Of a stretch of 64,000 nucleotides of DNA, positions 33,346-43,592 are shown piece by piece. Source of the stretch: Prorocentrum cordatum (taxonomy: Eukaryota; Sar; Dinophyceae; Prorocentrales; Prorocentraceae). The position numbers and the translations under genes are program-made. Numbering within the stretch: the stretch's first letter is position 1; every line of letters begins with the position of its first letter. Location of the stretch: contig CAUYUJ010017826.1 of the NCBI GenBank assembly GCA_963575745.1, positions 481,552 through 545,551 of the forward strand. Direction: 5' to 3'. The notes below the pieces were generated by a model. That model was given only the letters and a program-made list of their open reading frames with translations. It made no database searches and was not told where the DNA came from.

Positions 33346-33353
33346 GGGTTGTG

Positions 33354-34009
33354 TTCGGGGGTCGAGGCTCGACCCTGGGACTCGTTCTCGGGTGCGCCCC
33401 GCCCAGCAGCTCCGCTGGGCACCCGGCTGCGGCGACGAGAGGGTGCCCCTCGGGGGCCCGAACACAAGAGTCCTCAACGTCTCGATCCTCGAACTTGAGC
33501 CTTGATATCCGAGGTCGATCCCCGGGGCCTTAGACGTTCTTAAAAAGCGCCGGGGGCGTTTTTTTTTGTTTGTTGTTTTTGTTGATTTTGTTTTTTTGGT
33601 TTTGTTGTTTCCCCCCCCCTCTCTCTCTCTCTCTCCCTCTTCCCTTTTCAATATCGTGGTTGTTTTTCTTCTTCTGTTTTGGGAGCAGTTAGGTTTCCGT
33701 TTTGGGATTGCCGTCTAGCCGTTTTCGATTCGTTTTGCGATCCGTTTTTCATTGTTTTCAACAGCCGTTTTGTGCCCGTTTTCGTCGCGGCGTTGCAGCA
33801 GAGCTCAAGGCCCGTGCAGTGTTTGTTCTGTTTTGGCTCTCCGTTTTGTTTTAGTTTTGGGCTGCCGTTTTTCTTGTTGTTTTTCTTTGTTCCCAACCCT
33901 CCTATGGTTGAACAGAGCAGTGCGGTCGCCCCGTCCTTCTTCTCCTCCCCCCTCCTCCCCTCCTCCTCTCCTGTTTCCTGTGGTTCCCTCTCCTCTTCTC
34001 TCGTGCCGT
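33354..34009. other. T-rich spacer, no supported gene
   Basis: 33545-33900 is rich in GTTTT and CGTTTT words with a CTCTCTCT run (33618-33640). 33930-34000 is CTCCTC-rich. Nothing coding is recognised. Confidence 0.55.
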
Positions 34010-35320
34010 CGGGCTGCGATCTGCGCAAGTGTCGCCACTTTCGTGGGCTCCTGGGAGGCCCAGCGGAGGTGGGTCCCACGCGGACCACCTCGAGACTTCG
34101 CGGCGCCCTTGGGGTCTGCGATCTGCGCAAGTGTCGCCACTTTCGTGGGCTCCTGGGAGGCCCAGCGGAGGTGGGTCCCACGCGGACCACCTCGAGACTT
34201 CGCGGCGCCCTTGGGGTCTGCGATCTGCGCAAGTGTCGCCACTTTCGTGGGCTCCTGGGAGGCCCAGCGGAGGTGAGTCCCACGCGGACCACCTCGAGAC
34301 CTCGCGGCGCCCTGGGGTCTGCGATCTGCGCAAGTGTCGCCACTTTCGTGGGCTCCTGGGAGGCCCAGCGGAGGTGAGTCCCACGCGGACCACCTCGAGA
34401 CCTCGCGGTGCCCTGGGGGCTGCGATCTGCGCAATTGTCGCCACTTTCGTGGGCTCCTGGGAGGCCCAGCGGAGGTGGGTCCCACGCGGATCACCTCGAG
34501 ACCTCGCGGTGCCCTGGGGGCTGCGATCCGCGCAATTGTCGCCACTTTCGTGGGCTCCTGGGAGGCCCAGCGGAGGTGGGTCCCACGCGGATCACCTCGA
34601 GACCTCGCGGTGCCCTGGGGGTTGCGATCTGCGCAATTGTCGCCATTTTCGTGGGCTCCTGGGAGGCCCAACGGAGGTGGGTCCCACGCGGATTACTTCG
34701 AGACCTCGCGGTGCCCTGGGGGCTGCGATCTGCGCAATTGTCGCTACTTTCGTTGGCTCTTGGGAGGCCCAGCGGAGGTGGGTCCCACGCGGATTACCTC
34801 GAGACCTCGCGGTGCCCTGAGGGCTGCGATCTGCGCAATTGTCGCCACTTTCGTGGGCTCTTGGGAGGCCCAGCGGAGGTGGGCCCCACGCGGCTCACCT
34901 CGAGACCTCGCGGTGCCCTGGGGGCTGCGATCCGCGCAATTGTCGCCATTTTCGTGGGCTCCTGGGGGGTGGGTCCCACGCGGATCACCTCGGGACCTCG
35001 CCGCCCCCTGGGGGGCTTGCGATCTGCGCAACTGTCGCCACTTTCGTGGGCTCCTGGGAGGCCCAGCGGAGGTGGGTCCACGCGGATTACCTCGGACCTC
35101 CCCCCCCCCCCCCTGGGGGGCTTGCGATCTGTGCAATTGTCGCCACTGTCGTGGGCTCCTGGGAGGCCCAGCGGAGGTGGGTCCCACGCAGATCACCTCA
35201 GGACCTTGCCGCCCCCTGGGGGGCTTGCGATCTGCGCATCTGTCGCCATTTTCGTGGGCTCTTGGGAGGCCCAGCGGAGGTACGTCCCACGTGGATCATT
35301 CGGAGGTGCGTCATACGCGT
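34010..35320 (-). repeat. 101-bp tandem array, about 13 copies (inverse of 1491-3435)
   Basis: GGCTGCGATCTGCGCAA, then TGTCGCCACTTTCGTGGGCT, then CCCAGCGGAGGTGGGTCC, recurs with anchors at 34030, 34132, 34234, 34335 and 34436 (period 101-102). The reverse complement matches the array at 1491-3435 along most of the unit (GTGGCGACA, CGCAGATCGCAGCCCC, GCGAGGTC, GGACCCACC). The two arrays are thus one family in opposite orientation about 31 kb apart. The multi-frame open frames are artefacts. Confidence 0.93.
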
Positions 35321-35502
35321 TTCTTTCAACGCCCCTGTGTTTCCATTTCGTATAGTTGCCGTTCCTCTTCTTGCTGCGCTCTTTTGACAGCACTGTTGGG
35401 TGCTCTTCTTGCGCACTGCGGGTCCTTCAGAATGCCAGTCAGCATCGAGTGGTCCTGAGTATAACCGCCACATATATAGAACGGGCTGGGTACGTCACAG
35501 AG

Positions 35503-35503
35503 T

Positions 35504-35560
<57 letters not shown>

Positions 35561-35615
35561 GCTGTTGCTGCTGCTGCTGCTGTTGTTGTTGTTGTTGTTG
35601 TTGTGGTTGTTGTTG

Positions 35616-35685
<70 letters not shown>

Positions 35686-35792
35686 CGTTGTTGCTGTTGT
35701 TGTTGCTGTTGTTGTTGCTTTCGTTGTTGTTGCTGTTGCTGTTGCTGTTGCTGTTGATGCTGCTGTTGTTGTTGTTGTTGTTGTTGTTGTTG
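35503..35792. repeat. (TTG)n / (CTG)n trinucleotide tract
   Basis: About 290 bases of TTG triplets with GCTGCTG blocks. Reads as poly-Gln on the minus strand and poly-Leu, poly-Cys or poly-Val on the plus strand. No flanking coding sequence supports a polyglutamine protein. Confidence 0.97.
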
Positions 35793-35834
35793 AACTCTCA
35801 TTCTTGAATAATAATTATTGTTGATTCTTTTGCA

Positions 35835-36405
35835 CAGGGTGTCTAGAGCTCCGACCACTTTATTTCGGCGTCGTCGTCGATCCCCCCCGGCTGCCTTGTG
35901 CCCTTCATGTGTCGCTATATGTGTTGCTTTGTGCCTTGTGCCTTCATGTGCCGCTATATGTGTCGCTGTGTGTCGCTATGCGTCTCCATGTGTGCGTCGC
36001 TATGTGTCGCTGTGTGTCGCTATGCGTCGATATGTGTGTGTCGATATATGTCTCTATATGTCGATATGTGTCGACATGTGTCGCTATGTGTCGCTCCCCA
36101 GCACCCCGGCGCACCGCCCCCTCCGCCCCGACGACTTTATTTCGGCGTCGTCGTCGCCCCCCCCCCCTCTCCCTCTCCTCAGCAGCCCAGCGCGCTGCCC
36201 CCTCCGCCCCGACCACTTTATTTCGGCGTTGTGTCGACATGTGTCGCTATGTGTCGCTCCCCAGCACCCCCGCACCGCCCCCTCCGCCCCGACGACTTTA
36301 TTTCGGCGTCGTCGTCGCCCCCCCCCCCCCTCTCCCTCTCCTCATCAGCCCAGGAGGGCTGCCCCCTCCGCTCCGACCACTTTATTTCGGCGTTGTGTCG
36401 ACATT
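35835..36405 (+). repeat. TATGTGTCGC repeats and about 82-bp CGACCACTTTATTTCGGCG repeat
   Basis: 35900-36100 repeats GTCGCTATGTGTCGCTG words. From 36100, units with CAGCACCCCGGCGCACCGCC, then CCCCGACGACTTTATTTCGG, then CGTCGTCGTCG recur every 80-82 bases (four copies). The entry sequence CAGGGTGTCTAGAGCTCCGA at 35835 is also found at about 60578, in the longer array at 59850-61550. Confidence 0.9.
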
Positions 36406-36966
36406 AATTAGGTCGATGGACCATTGTAGCCGGCCCCGCTGGGTGAAATTGCCGATCCAAGCCGAAATGACGCTTTTTTATGGAATCTGGGAAGCCAGCG
36501 AAAACTCGAGTTAGGCAGAACAATCGTTGAACGACAGAAGTCGCAAAGGTCGCAAGTCGCAAGTTTTTGTTTGCGCAAGTTCGCAGCAAGTTGGCCTTAC
36601 AGCGGTCCATCCATCGAAGCTCGGAAGCGAGGGAAAGTGTGAGGGGGATGGAATCTCGGAAGCAAGGGCCTCCAATATTGCACAAAAGCGAAAAGGAAAT
36701 ACTTAGCCTGACGAAAGACCCACCCATATGCAAGTGCGAGTGCCGCAGGGCAGGTGGGACGAATGATGGGGCGCTCCCTATTGGGCCACGAACCGTATGA
36801 GGGGTGTGCCGACACTGAAGGGGGATCCGAAGGAAGGCCTCAGGAAGGCCGCGGACTCGGGGCAGCTTCTTTTTGAAGTGCGGTCTCTCGGAGGGCCTCG
36901 CAGAGAAGTTTTTGAAACCCCTCGTGGCTCTGTAGAGAGAGTGTGAGAGTCCTCGGGCAGCCTCTT
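36406..36966. other. Spacer before the segmental duplication; no supported gene
   Basis: Contains one decayed unit of the 77/78-bp family at about 36700-36790 (GACCCACCCATATGCAAGTG ... GCTCCCTATTGGGCCACGAA). Its left edge matches that of the array at 58560 (GACCCAACCATATGCACTTG). No gene recognised. Confidence 0.55.
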
Positions 36967-38666
36967 GGCCGTATTGGAATGTTCTTGGCGGTCCCTTGGG
37001 CCGTCTTGGACGCTTGCATGACGAAAAAAGCGAGTGAGCGAAACAGGTACGTTTCCTATAAGACTCAGAACATGGTAGACTCTTCTGGCTCTTTCGGCGG
37101 CCATCTAGGAGCACTCTTGGGCCGTGTTGGGGGCCGCGTGGGTCACCGCGCACCCATGTGGGACCGTCATGGGATTACCTTGGGTCATTTTAAAGCTCAT
37201 CGAATTATCTTGGCGCTCTGTGTGAGCCCTCCTGGGCTGTTTCGAGCTATTTTAAGGCTCCCGAAGCTCCAGGCCAAGCGTTCGCGAAGTCATAGGCCCT
37301 GGGAAGGCCCCCCTCAAAACGTCATTTTGGGCCCCAGGGGATCGGGGAGAGTTGAGGGGCACAGCCACATGTCTCACACGCATTCCCCCCCCCCAAAGTG
37401 GGAGTGGGCGGATTTTGAAAGATTCGCACGGCAGTGGGCATCTAAGAAAAACGGTGGTCGTTGGCACCACGATGTGGCCCACGTGTGGCCGGGAGGGGCT
37501 GTCCCGCAGTTGACGACCATCATTTTGTATGCTCCGCTCCAATTGCACATGTGTACTTCAATTCTTCGCTTGTCAGTGCACATATCACAGGAATGGTGGT
37601 CGTTGGCCAGCGGCCTCTGGCCCTCCCCAGGCTTTTAATTGATTTTGATTGCTGCGCGCGGAAGCGAGCATCTCAGAATAATGTTGGCCGTTGACGCCAC
37701 GATGTGTTCCACGTGTGGCCGCCGGGTGCGGGGGCTGACATGTCGAGCTCCCCGCGCAAAGAGCCCCCCAGGAGTCCAAGAGGTCCCCAGGAGACCCCCA
37801 GCAGGCCCCCAAGAGGCCCCAAGAGGCCCCGAGAGGCCTCCAGCAAACCCCCAGGAACGCCCAAGAGAGCACTGGGACTGCCCCAACAAGACCCCGGGAC
37901 GGCTGGAGGCGCCTCGACACACCCTCGCAGCGTCAAACGGGCAACGCGGGAACCAACGTCATGCGCGCTGTAGGCATCCTCTTCTGTGCTGTTCTGTTTT
38001 CTCGCAAGTCATGCCCACTTGTCCTCCAAGGTCGGGGTTCGTGGCAATATCAGGTTTTTCTCCGACCTGGCGGAAGGGGTTCCCGTTTAGTATCCCCCTG
38101 GGGGGGTCTGGGGGGGGGGCCCCCCGGGACATGGCCCAGGCGACGGGCGGAACGCCTGCAGAAAACGGCGGAAGACGGCGCCACGCGGCCCCATTTCTGC
38201 AAACGCGCTTCCGGGAGGCACGGGCGGCCCCAAAATGGTCCACGAGATGGTCCAAGAAGGGTTCGGGTCGCCGAAAGATCGGTCAAGGACGCCCCAGATG
38301 GGTCCAAGATGGCCCACGAGGCCGCCAAGACACCCCAAGAGGCCTCCAAGAAGCCGCCCAAGAGAGCCCCACAAGGCCAAAATCGTTCATTTTACGTAGG
38401 TTTTTGACAGATGTTTGCCTTCGCGCCATTTCGGCTTCCCGGCGCTCCAAGACGGCCCAAGAGGCTTCCAAGACTGCCCCAAGACCGCCCAACAGGCCCC
38501 CAAGACGGCCCAAGAGAGGCCCAAGACGGCCCAAGAGGCGCCCAAGACGGCCCAAAAGAGCCCCAAGACGGCTCCAAGAGAGGCCCAAGAGAGGGACCAC
38601 GAACCGAAACTTCAGCTTTCCGCCTTAAAAGGCCCGCAGAAGGCCCCAAGAAGCCCCCAAGAGGCC

Positions 38667-38703
38667 TCCGTAGCCATTTTGGCTCAAGCCATTTTGGTTC
38701 AAG
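38667..38703 (+). other. Dinoflagellate spliced-leader relict plus truncated second relict (unit 1)
   Basis: 38667-38688 matches the 22-nt dinoflagellate leader exactly (T, then CCGTAGCCATTTTGG, then CTCAAG). 38689-38703 repeats leader positions 8-22 with one change (CCATTTTGGTTCAAG). Such a tandem of full plus 5'-truncated leaders is known to arise when a trans-spliced mRNA is retroposed, transcribed and trans-spliced again. No GT donor follows AAG, so this is not a spliced-leader RNA gene. Confidence 0.92.
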
Positions 38704-38780
38704 CGTGGCTCGACAGCTCCGACTTTTGGGTTCGCGCTCCCCGCGCGCTTCGGCACTGGGCGCGGCCGCCTGAGGCGAGC

Positions 38781-39080
38781 GTGGCGTGCCCCATCAACTG
38801 CCACTGCGACTATGGCATGTCTGGCATCTTGCTGGGCATATTTGTAATTCTCGCCGCGGGCGTGTTCACCTTCTTTCCCGTCTTCCTGAATTGGTTCGCG
38901 TGGGAGTGGTACTTCGACCTGTGCTGGCTCTGGTTTTGCCTCGGGGTCGTCATCCTGGCGTTCGGCTGCGTCTACGAGTGCTGCGTCGGCGCTCCCGACG
39001 CGAAGGCCCGGAAGGCAGAGGCTGACGTCGAGGACGGCGCCGTGAATGCCCCTGCGCCGTACATTATGATCAACAACTAG
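38781..39080 (+). pseudogene. Two-membrane-segment small protein retrogene, copy 1 (start codon lost)
   Basis: A 99-codon frame follows the leader relics by 77 bases. Residues 13-35 (MSGILLGIFVILAAGVFTFF...) and about 43-66 (YFDLCWLWFCLGVVILAFGC) are hydrophobic and would span a membrane twice. The N-terminus is Cys-rich (ACPINCHCDYG) and the C-terminus is charged and Ala-rich, ending YIMINN before TAG. The first codon is GTG where unit 2 has ATG; the next in-frame ATG (38817) would start inside the first membrane segment. No introns, a leader at the 5' side and an A8 run (39274-39281) at the 3' side mark it as a processed copy. I do not recognise the family; function unknown. Confidence 0.7.
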
Positions 39081-39273
39081 TGAGTTTTGAACCCGAGTTC
39101 GACGCTACGCCTGTTGAGCTTGTAGACCGTTCATCATGTGTGTCCTCCACATGTTGCGATCTGCGTTGCCCCGGGTACGCTCGTACAAACTTGCTTTATG
39201 GCACTTGGGGCGTTCAATCGTGAGACAGACTCAGGTGACATGAGTATTGCTGCAGAGCGGAGGGGGGGGGGGG

Positions 39274-39281
39274 AAAAAAAA
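39274..39281 (+). other. Oligo(A) at the 3' end of retrogene copy 1
   Basis: Eight A directly after a G run, about 190 bases past the stop codon, in the position expected for a remnant poly(A) tail. CCCAAGAGGC follows directly and also ends at 38664 upstream, a possible target duplication. Confidence 0.6.
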
Positions 39282-39750
39282 CCCAAGAGGCTTCAACAAA
39301 CGCCCCAGAGGCCCCCTAGAAACCCCAAGAGGCCCCCAAGAGGCCCAAATGAGGCCCCAAAGCTGCTCCCGAAACGCTTCAAAACAGCTTTCCAGAGGCC
39401 CCCGAGAGGCCAACCACGATTACACAGCTTTCTTCGTCGGACGTTTTCCCTGTCCAGGAGTCTATGAGATACCTAAGGAATAGGCCACTTTGGCCATACA
39501 GTAGGTTACCCTACCAGACAGCCTACCACACAGCGCACCTTGCGAGTACGTACGTCGACGAACTCCGTCAGCCGGAGTTTGGCCACGACCGCTCCCCTTG
39601 GGACCGGTCTTGGGGCGCCCTTGGTGCCTTGTTGAAACCCTACCTGGCCCTCCCTGGTTGCCTTGGGGAGACCCACGTGAGCCCCTAGAGGTCCCCAAGA
39701 CGCCCACGGGTCCCCCATCCTGCCTCTCTCGCCCTGTGCCAGCAAGGCAA

Positions 39751-40224
39751 ATTGATGTACGCAGTTTTGACTCCGGCCGCTTCGCCGACGTCCACGACGA
39801 CGACGAAAACGCCAACGACGACGACGACGACAGGTGGAGTCAAAATTGTGTACATCAATCGTCGCTGGTCATCGTCGTCTTCGTCCTCCTCGTCGTCGAC
39901 GTCGTCGGCACCTGACTGTCTTGCCCTGTGCCAGCGGAGCAAATTGATGTACGCAGTTTTGACTCCGGCCGCCTCGCCGACGCCCACGACGACGACGACG
40001 ACGGCGACGACGAAGACGCCAACGACGACGACGACGACGACGACGACGGCCGGAGTCAAAACTGTGTACATCAATCGTCGCGGATCGTCGTCGTCTTCGT
40101 CGTCCTCGTCGGCGTCGTCTCCGGCACCTGCCTCTCTCGCCCTGTGCCAGCGGGGCATTGATGTACACAGTTTTGTCTCCGGCCGCCTCGCCGACGTCCA
40201 CGACGACGACGAGGGCGAAGACGC

Positions 40225-40277
<53 letters not shown>

Positions 40278-40373
40278 TCGACGACGACGACGACGACGAC
40301 GACGACGGCCGGAGTCAAAACTGTGTACATCAATATGCCCCGCTGGCACAAGGCGAGAGAGGCAGGTGCCGGA
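39751..40373. repeat. Chain of three palindromes with (ACG)n loops, unit 1
   Basis: Arms reading ATTGATGTACGCAGTTTTGA then CTCCGGCC face arms GGCCGGAGTCAAAACTGTGT then ACATCAAT across GAC/ACG triplet tracts. The pairs are 39751-39778 with 39835-39859, 39943-39970 with 40048-40075, and a long pair 40121-40184 with 40307-40373 that also includes GGCACCTGCCTCTCTCGCC. Between hairpins the triplet polarity flips (TCGTCG versus GACGAC), so the block reads nearly alike on both strands. Confidence 0.9.
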
Positions 40374-42520
40374 GACGACGCCGACGAGGACGACGAAGAC
40401 GACGACGATAGGTAGAGAGGGGCCCTATGATGAAGCAAGGTGGCGGAGGAAGGCGAGGAGGAGAAGGATGAGGACCAAAAGGAGGGAGGAGGAAAAGGAG
40501 GAGGAGGAGGAGGAGGAGGAGGAGGAGGAGGAGCGAAGACAGGGAGTTGATTCTGATCTCTTGCCCCCCTGGCTCTTTAGGAAGTCCCTTTCGTTGGACT
40601 GGAGTCGAAACTGTGCACTGACTTCGGGCTCAGATGCATTCGGGCCCATAATGCGCCCCTCTGTCGAGGTCTTCCTCCCGTTTCCCGTCTTCAGGGAGGC
40701 CCCGACTGAGCGACGAGGGCATTTGCGTATCATGGTATGTCCTAGGTTTCGTGCCTCTCCCACCCCTCCAAGGAGGCTCAGCCAGAGCGGGGGGGCAATC
40801 GGCATGAGGCATACCATGTTATTAGTCCGGATTCGTGCCCCTTCCCCTCCTCCAGGGAGGCCCGACCAGAGCGAGGACGGCGAAGGTGTTCTCCGTAAGC
40901 CCGCGAGTCAATCAAAGTTTGCTCTGGGGAACTCCGATCGCATAATTTGGGGAGTGTCTTCGTGGCAGCTTGGGATTCTTCGAGGCCTCTTGCCAATTGG
41001 GGCCATCTTGTGTGTTCTCCCTCTTGAGGCTGGGGGTTCTCTTGGGGATCTCTCGGGCCATCTGGCAGGCGCCTAGGACTGTCTTGGAGCCCTCTTGGGC
41101 CGTCTTCGGGCCATCTTAGGGGCCTGACGGGCCGTATTGGAATGCTCTTGGCGGTCCCTTGGGCCGTCTTGGACGCTTGCATGACGAAAAAAGCGAGTGA
41201 GCGAAACATTTACGTTTCCTATAGGACTCAGAACATGGTAGACTCTTCTGGCTCTCTCGGCGGCCATCTAGGAGCACTCTTGGGCCGTCTTGGGGGCCGC
41301 GTGGGTCATCGCGCACCCATATCGGACCGTCGTGGGATTACCCCGGGTCATTTTAAAGCCCTATCGAATTATCTTGGCGCTGTGTGTGAGCCCTCCTGGG
41401 CTGTTTTCGAGCTCTTTTAAGGCTCCCGAGGCTCCAGGTAAAGCGTTCGCGAAGTCATAGGCCCGGGGAAGGCCCCCCTCAAAACGTCATTTTGGGCCCC
41501 AGGGGATCGGGAAGAGTTGAGGGGCAAAGCCAAATGTCTCACACGCATTCCCCCCCCCAAGTTGGAGTGGGCGGATTTTGAAAGATTCGCACGGCAGTGG
41601 GCATCTAAGAACAACGGTGGTCGTTGGCGCCACGATGTGGCCCACGTATGGCCGGGAGGGGCTGTCCCGCAGTTGACGACCATCATTTTGTATGCTCCGC
41701 TCCAATTACACATGTGTACTTCAATTCTTCGCTTGCCAGTGCACATCTCACAGGAATGGTGGTCGTTGGCCAGCGGTCTCTGGCCCTCCCCAGGCCTTTA
41801 ATTGATTTTGATTGCTGCGCATGGCAGCGAGCATCTGAGAATAATGTTGGCCGTTGACGCCACGATGTGTTCCACGTGTGGCCGCCGGGTGCGGGGACTG
41901 ACATTTCGAGCTCCCCGCCCAAAGAGCCCCCCAGGAGCCCAAGAGGTCCCCAGGAGACCCCCAACAGGCCCCCAGGAGGCCCCAAGAGGCCTCGAGAGGC
42001 TTCCAGCAAGCCCCCAGAAACGCCCAAGAGAGCATTGGGACTGCCCCAACAAGACCCCGAGACGGCTGGAGGCGCCTCGACGAACCCTCACAACGTCAAA
42101 CGGACAACGCGGGAACCAACGTCATGCGCGCTGTAGGCGTCTTCTTTTTTGCGGTTCTTTTTTCTCGCAAGTCACGCCCACTTGGCCTCCAAGAAGCCGC
42201 CCGAGAGAGCCCCGCAAGGCCAGCATCGTTCATTTTACGTAGGTTTTTGACAGATTTTCGCCTTCGCGCCATTTCGGCTTCCCGACGCTCCAAGACGGCC
42301 CAAGAGGCCTCCAAGACTGCCCCAAGACCGCCCAAGAGGCTCCCAAGAGGGCCCAAGACGGCCCAAAAGAGGCCCAAGACGGCCCAAGAGGCAACCAAGA
42401 CGGCCCAAAAGAGCTCCAAGACGGCTCCAAGAGAGGCCCAAGAGAGGGACCACGAACCGAAAATTCCAGTTTTCCGCCCCGAGAGGCCCACAGAAGGCCC
42501 CAAGAGGCCCCCAAGAGACC

Positions 42521-42557
42521 TCCGTAGCCATTTTGGCTCAAGCCATTCTGGCTCAAG
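42521..42557 (+). other. Dinoflagellate spliced-leader relict plus truncated second relict (unit 2)
   Basis: 42521-42542 is a perfect 22-nt leader. 42543-42557 (CCATTCTGGCTCAAG) is leader positions 8-22 with one change, at a different site from that of unit 1. The shared architecture shows both copies descend from one retroposition. Confidence 0.92.
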
Positions 42558-42634
42558 CGTGGTTCGACAGCTCCGACTTTTGGGTTCGTGCTCCCCGCGC
42601 GCTTCGGCACTGGACGCGGCCGCGTGCGGCGAGC

Positions 42635-42930
42635 ATGGCGTGCCCCATCAACTGCCACTGCGACTATGGCATGTCTGGCATCTTGTTGGGCATATTTGTA
42701 ATTCTCGCCGCGGGCGTGTTCACCTTCCCGTCTTCCTGAATTGGTTCGCGTGGGAGTGGTACTTCGACCTGTGCTGGCTCTGGTTCTTCCTCGGGGTCGT
42801 CATCCTGACGTTCGGCTGCGTCTACGAGTGCTGCGTCGGCGCTCCCGACGCGAAGGCCCGAAAGGCAGAGGCGGACGTCGAGGGCGGCGCCGTGAATGCC
42901 CCTGCGCCGTGCATCATGATCAACAACTAG
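42635..42930 (+). pseudogene. Two-membrane-segment small protein retrogene, copy 2 (4-bp deletion)
   Basis: This copy keeps the ATG (42635) and the N-terminus MACPINCHCDYG plus the first membrane segment. It lacks four bases relative to copy 1 near 42727 (TTCACCTTCCCGTC versus TTCACCTTCTTTCCCGTC). The frame then stops at 42737-42739 after about 35 codons. The remaining codons, including the second membrane segment and the NN-TAG end (42928-42930), are intact but in the other frame. An A11 run (43123-43133) lies about 190 bases past the stop. Each copy is broken by a different lesion. Confidence 0.7.
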
Positions 42931-43592
42931 TGAGTTTTGAGCCCGAGTTCGACGCTACCCCTGTTGAGCTTGTAGACCGTTCATCATGTGTGTCCTCCAC
43001 ATGTTGCGATCTGCGTTGCCCCGGGTACGCTCGTACAAACTTGCTTTATGGCAGTTGGGGCGTTCAATCTTGAGACAGATTCAGGTGACATGAGTGTTGC
43101 TGCAGAGCGGAGGGGGGAGAACAAAAAAAAAAACCCAAGAGGCCTCAACAAGCGTCCAAGAGGCCCCCTAGAGGCCCCCAGAGGCCCCCAGGAGGCCCAA
43201 ATGAGGCCCCAAAACTGCTCCGGAGACGCTTCAAAACAGCTGTCCAGAGGCCCCCGAGAGGCCAACCACGATTACACATCTTTTTTCGTCGGACGTTTTC
43301 CCTGTCCAGGAGTCTATGAGATACCTAAAGAATAGGCCACTTTGGCCATGCAGTAGGCTACCCTACCAGACAGCCTACCACACAGCGCACCTTGCGAGTA
43401 CGTACGTCGAAGAACTCCGTCAAACTGAGTTTGGCCACGACCGCTCCCCCTGGGGCCGGTCTTGGGGCGCCCTTGGTGCCTTGTTGAAGCCCTACCTGGC
43501 CCTCCCTGGTTGCCTTGGGGGGACCCACGTGAGCCCCTAGAGGCCCCCAAGACGCCCACAGGCCCCCAAACCTGCCTCTCTCGCCCTGTGCC

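Larger units (their letters stand above)
36967..41129. repeat. Segmental duplication, unit 1 (about 4.16 kb)
   Basis: The unit starts GGCCGTATTGGAATG. It contains a 37.3-37.7 kb block with two related GCCACGATGTG words, a CCAAGAGGCCCC-rich stretch, the spliced-leader retrogene (38667-39345), the palindrome chain (39751-40373), a GGA tract (about 40480-40535) and a tail ending GGCATACCATGTTATTAGTC ... CAATCAAAGTTTGC. It is the longest and least deleted unit. Confidence 0.95.

Noticed and set aside
35400-35858. Polyglutamine or polyleucine protein
   Set aside because: The open frame is almost wholly the TTG tract with no flanking coding sequence.
38667-38703. Spliced-leader RNA gene
   Set aside because: An SL RNA gene would carry a GT splice donor right after the leader; here a second truncated leader and a coding frame follow.
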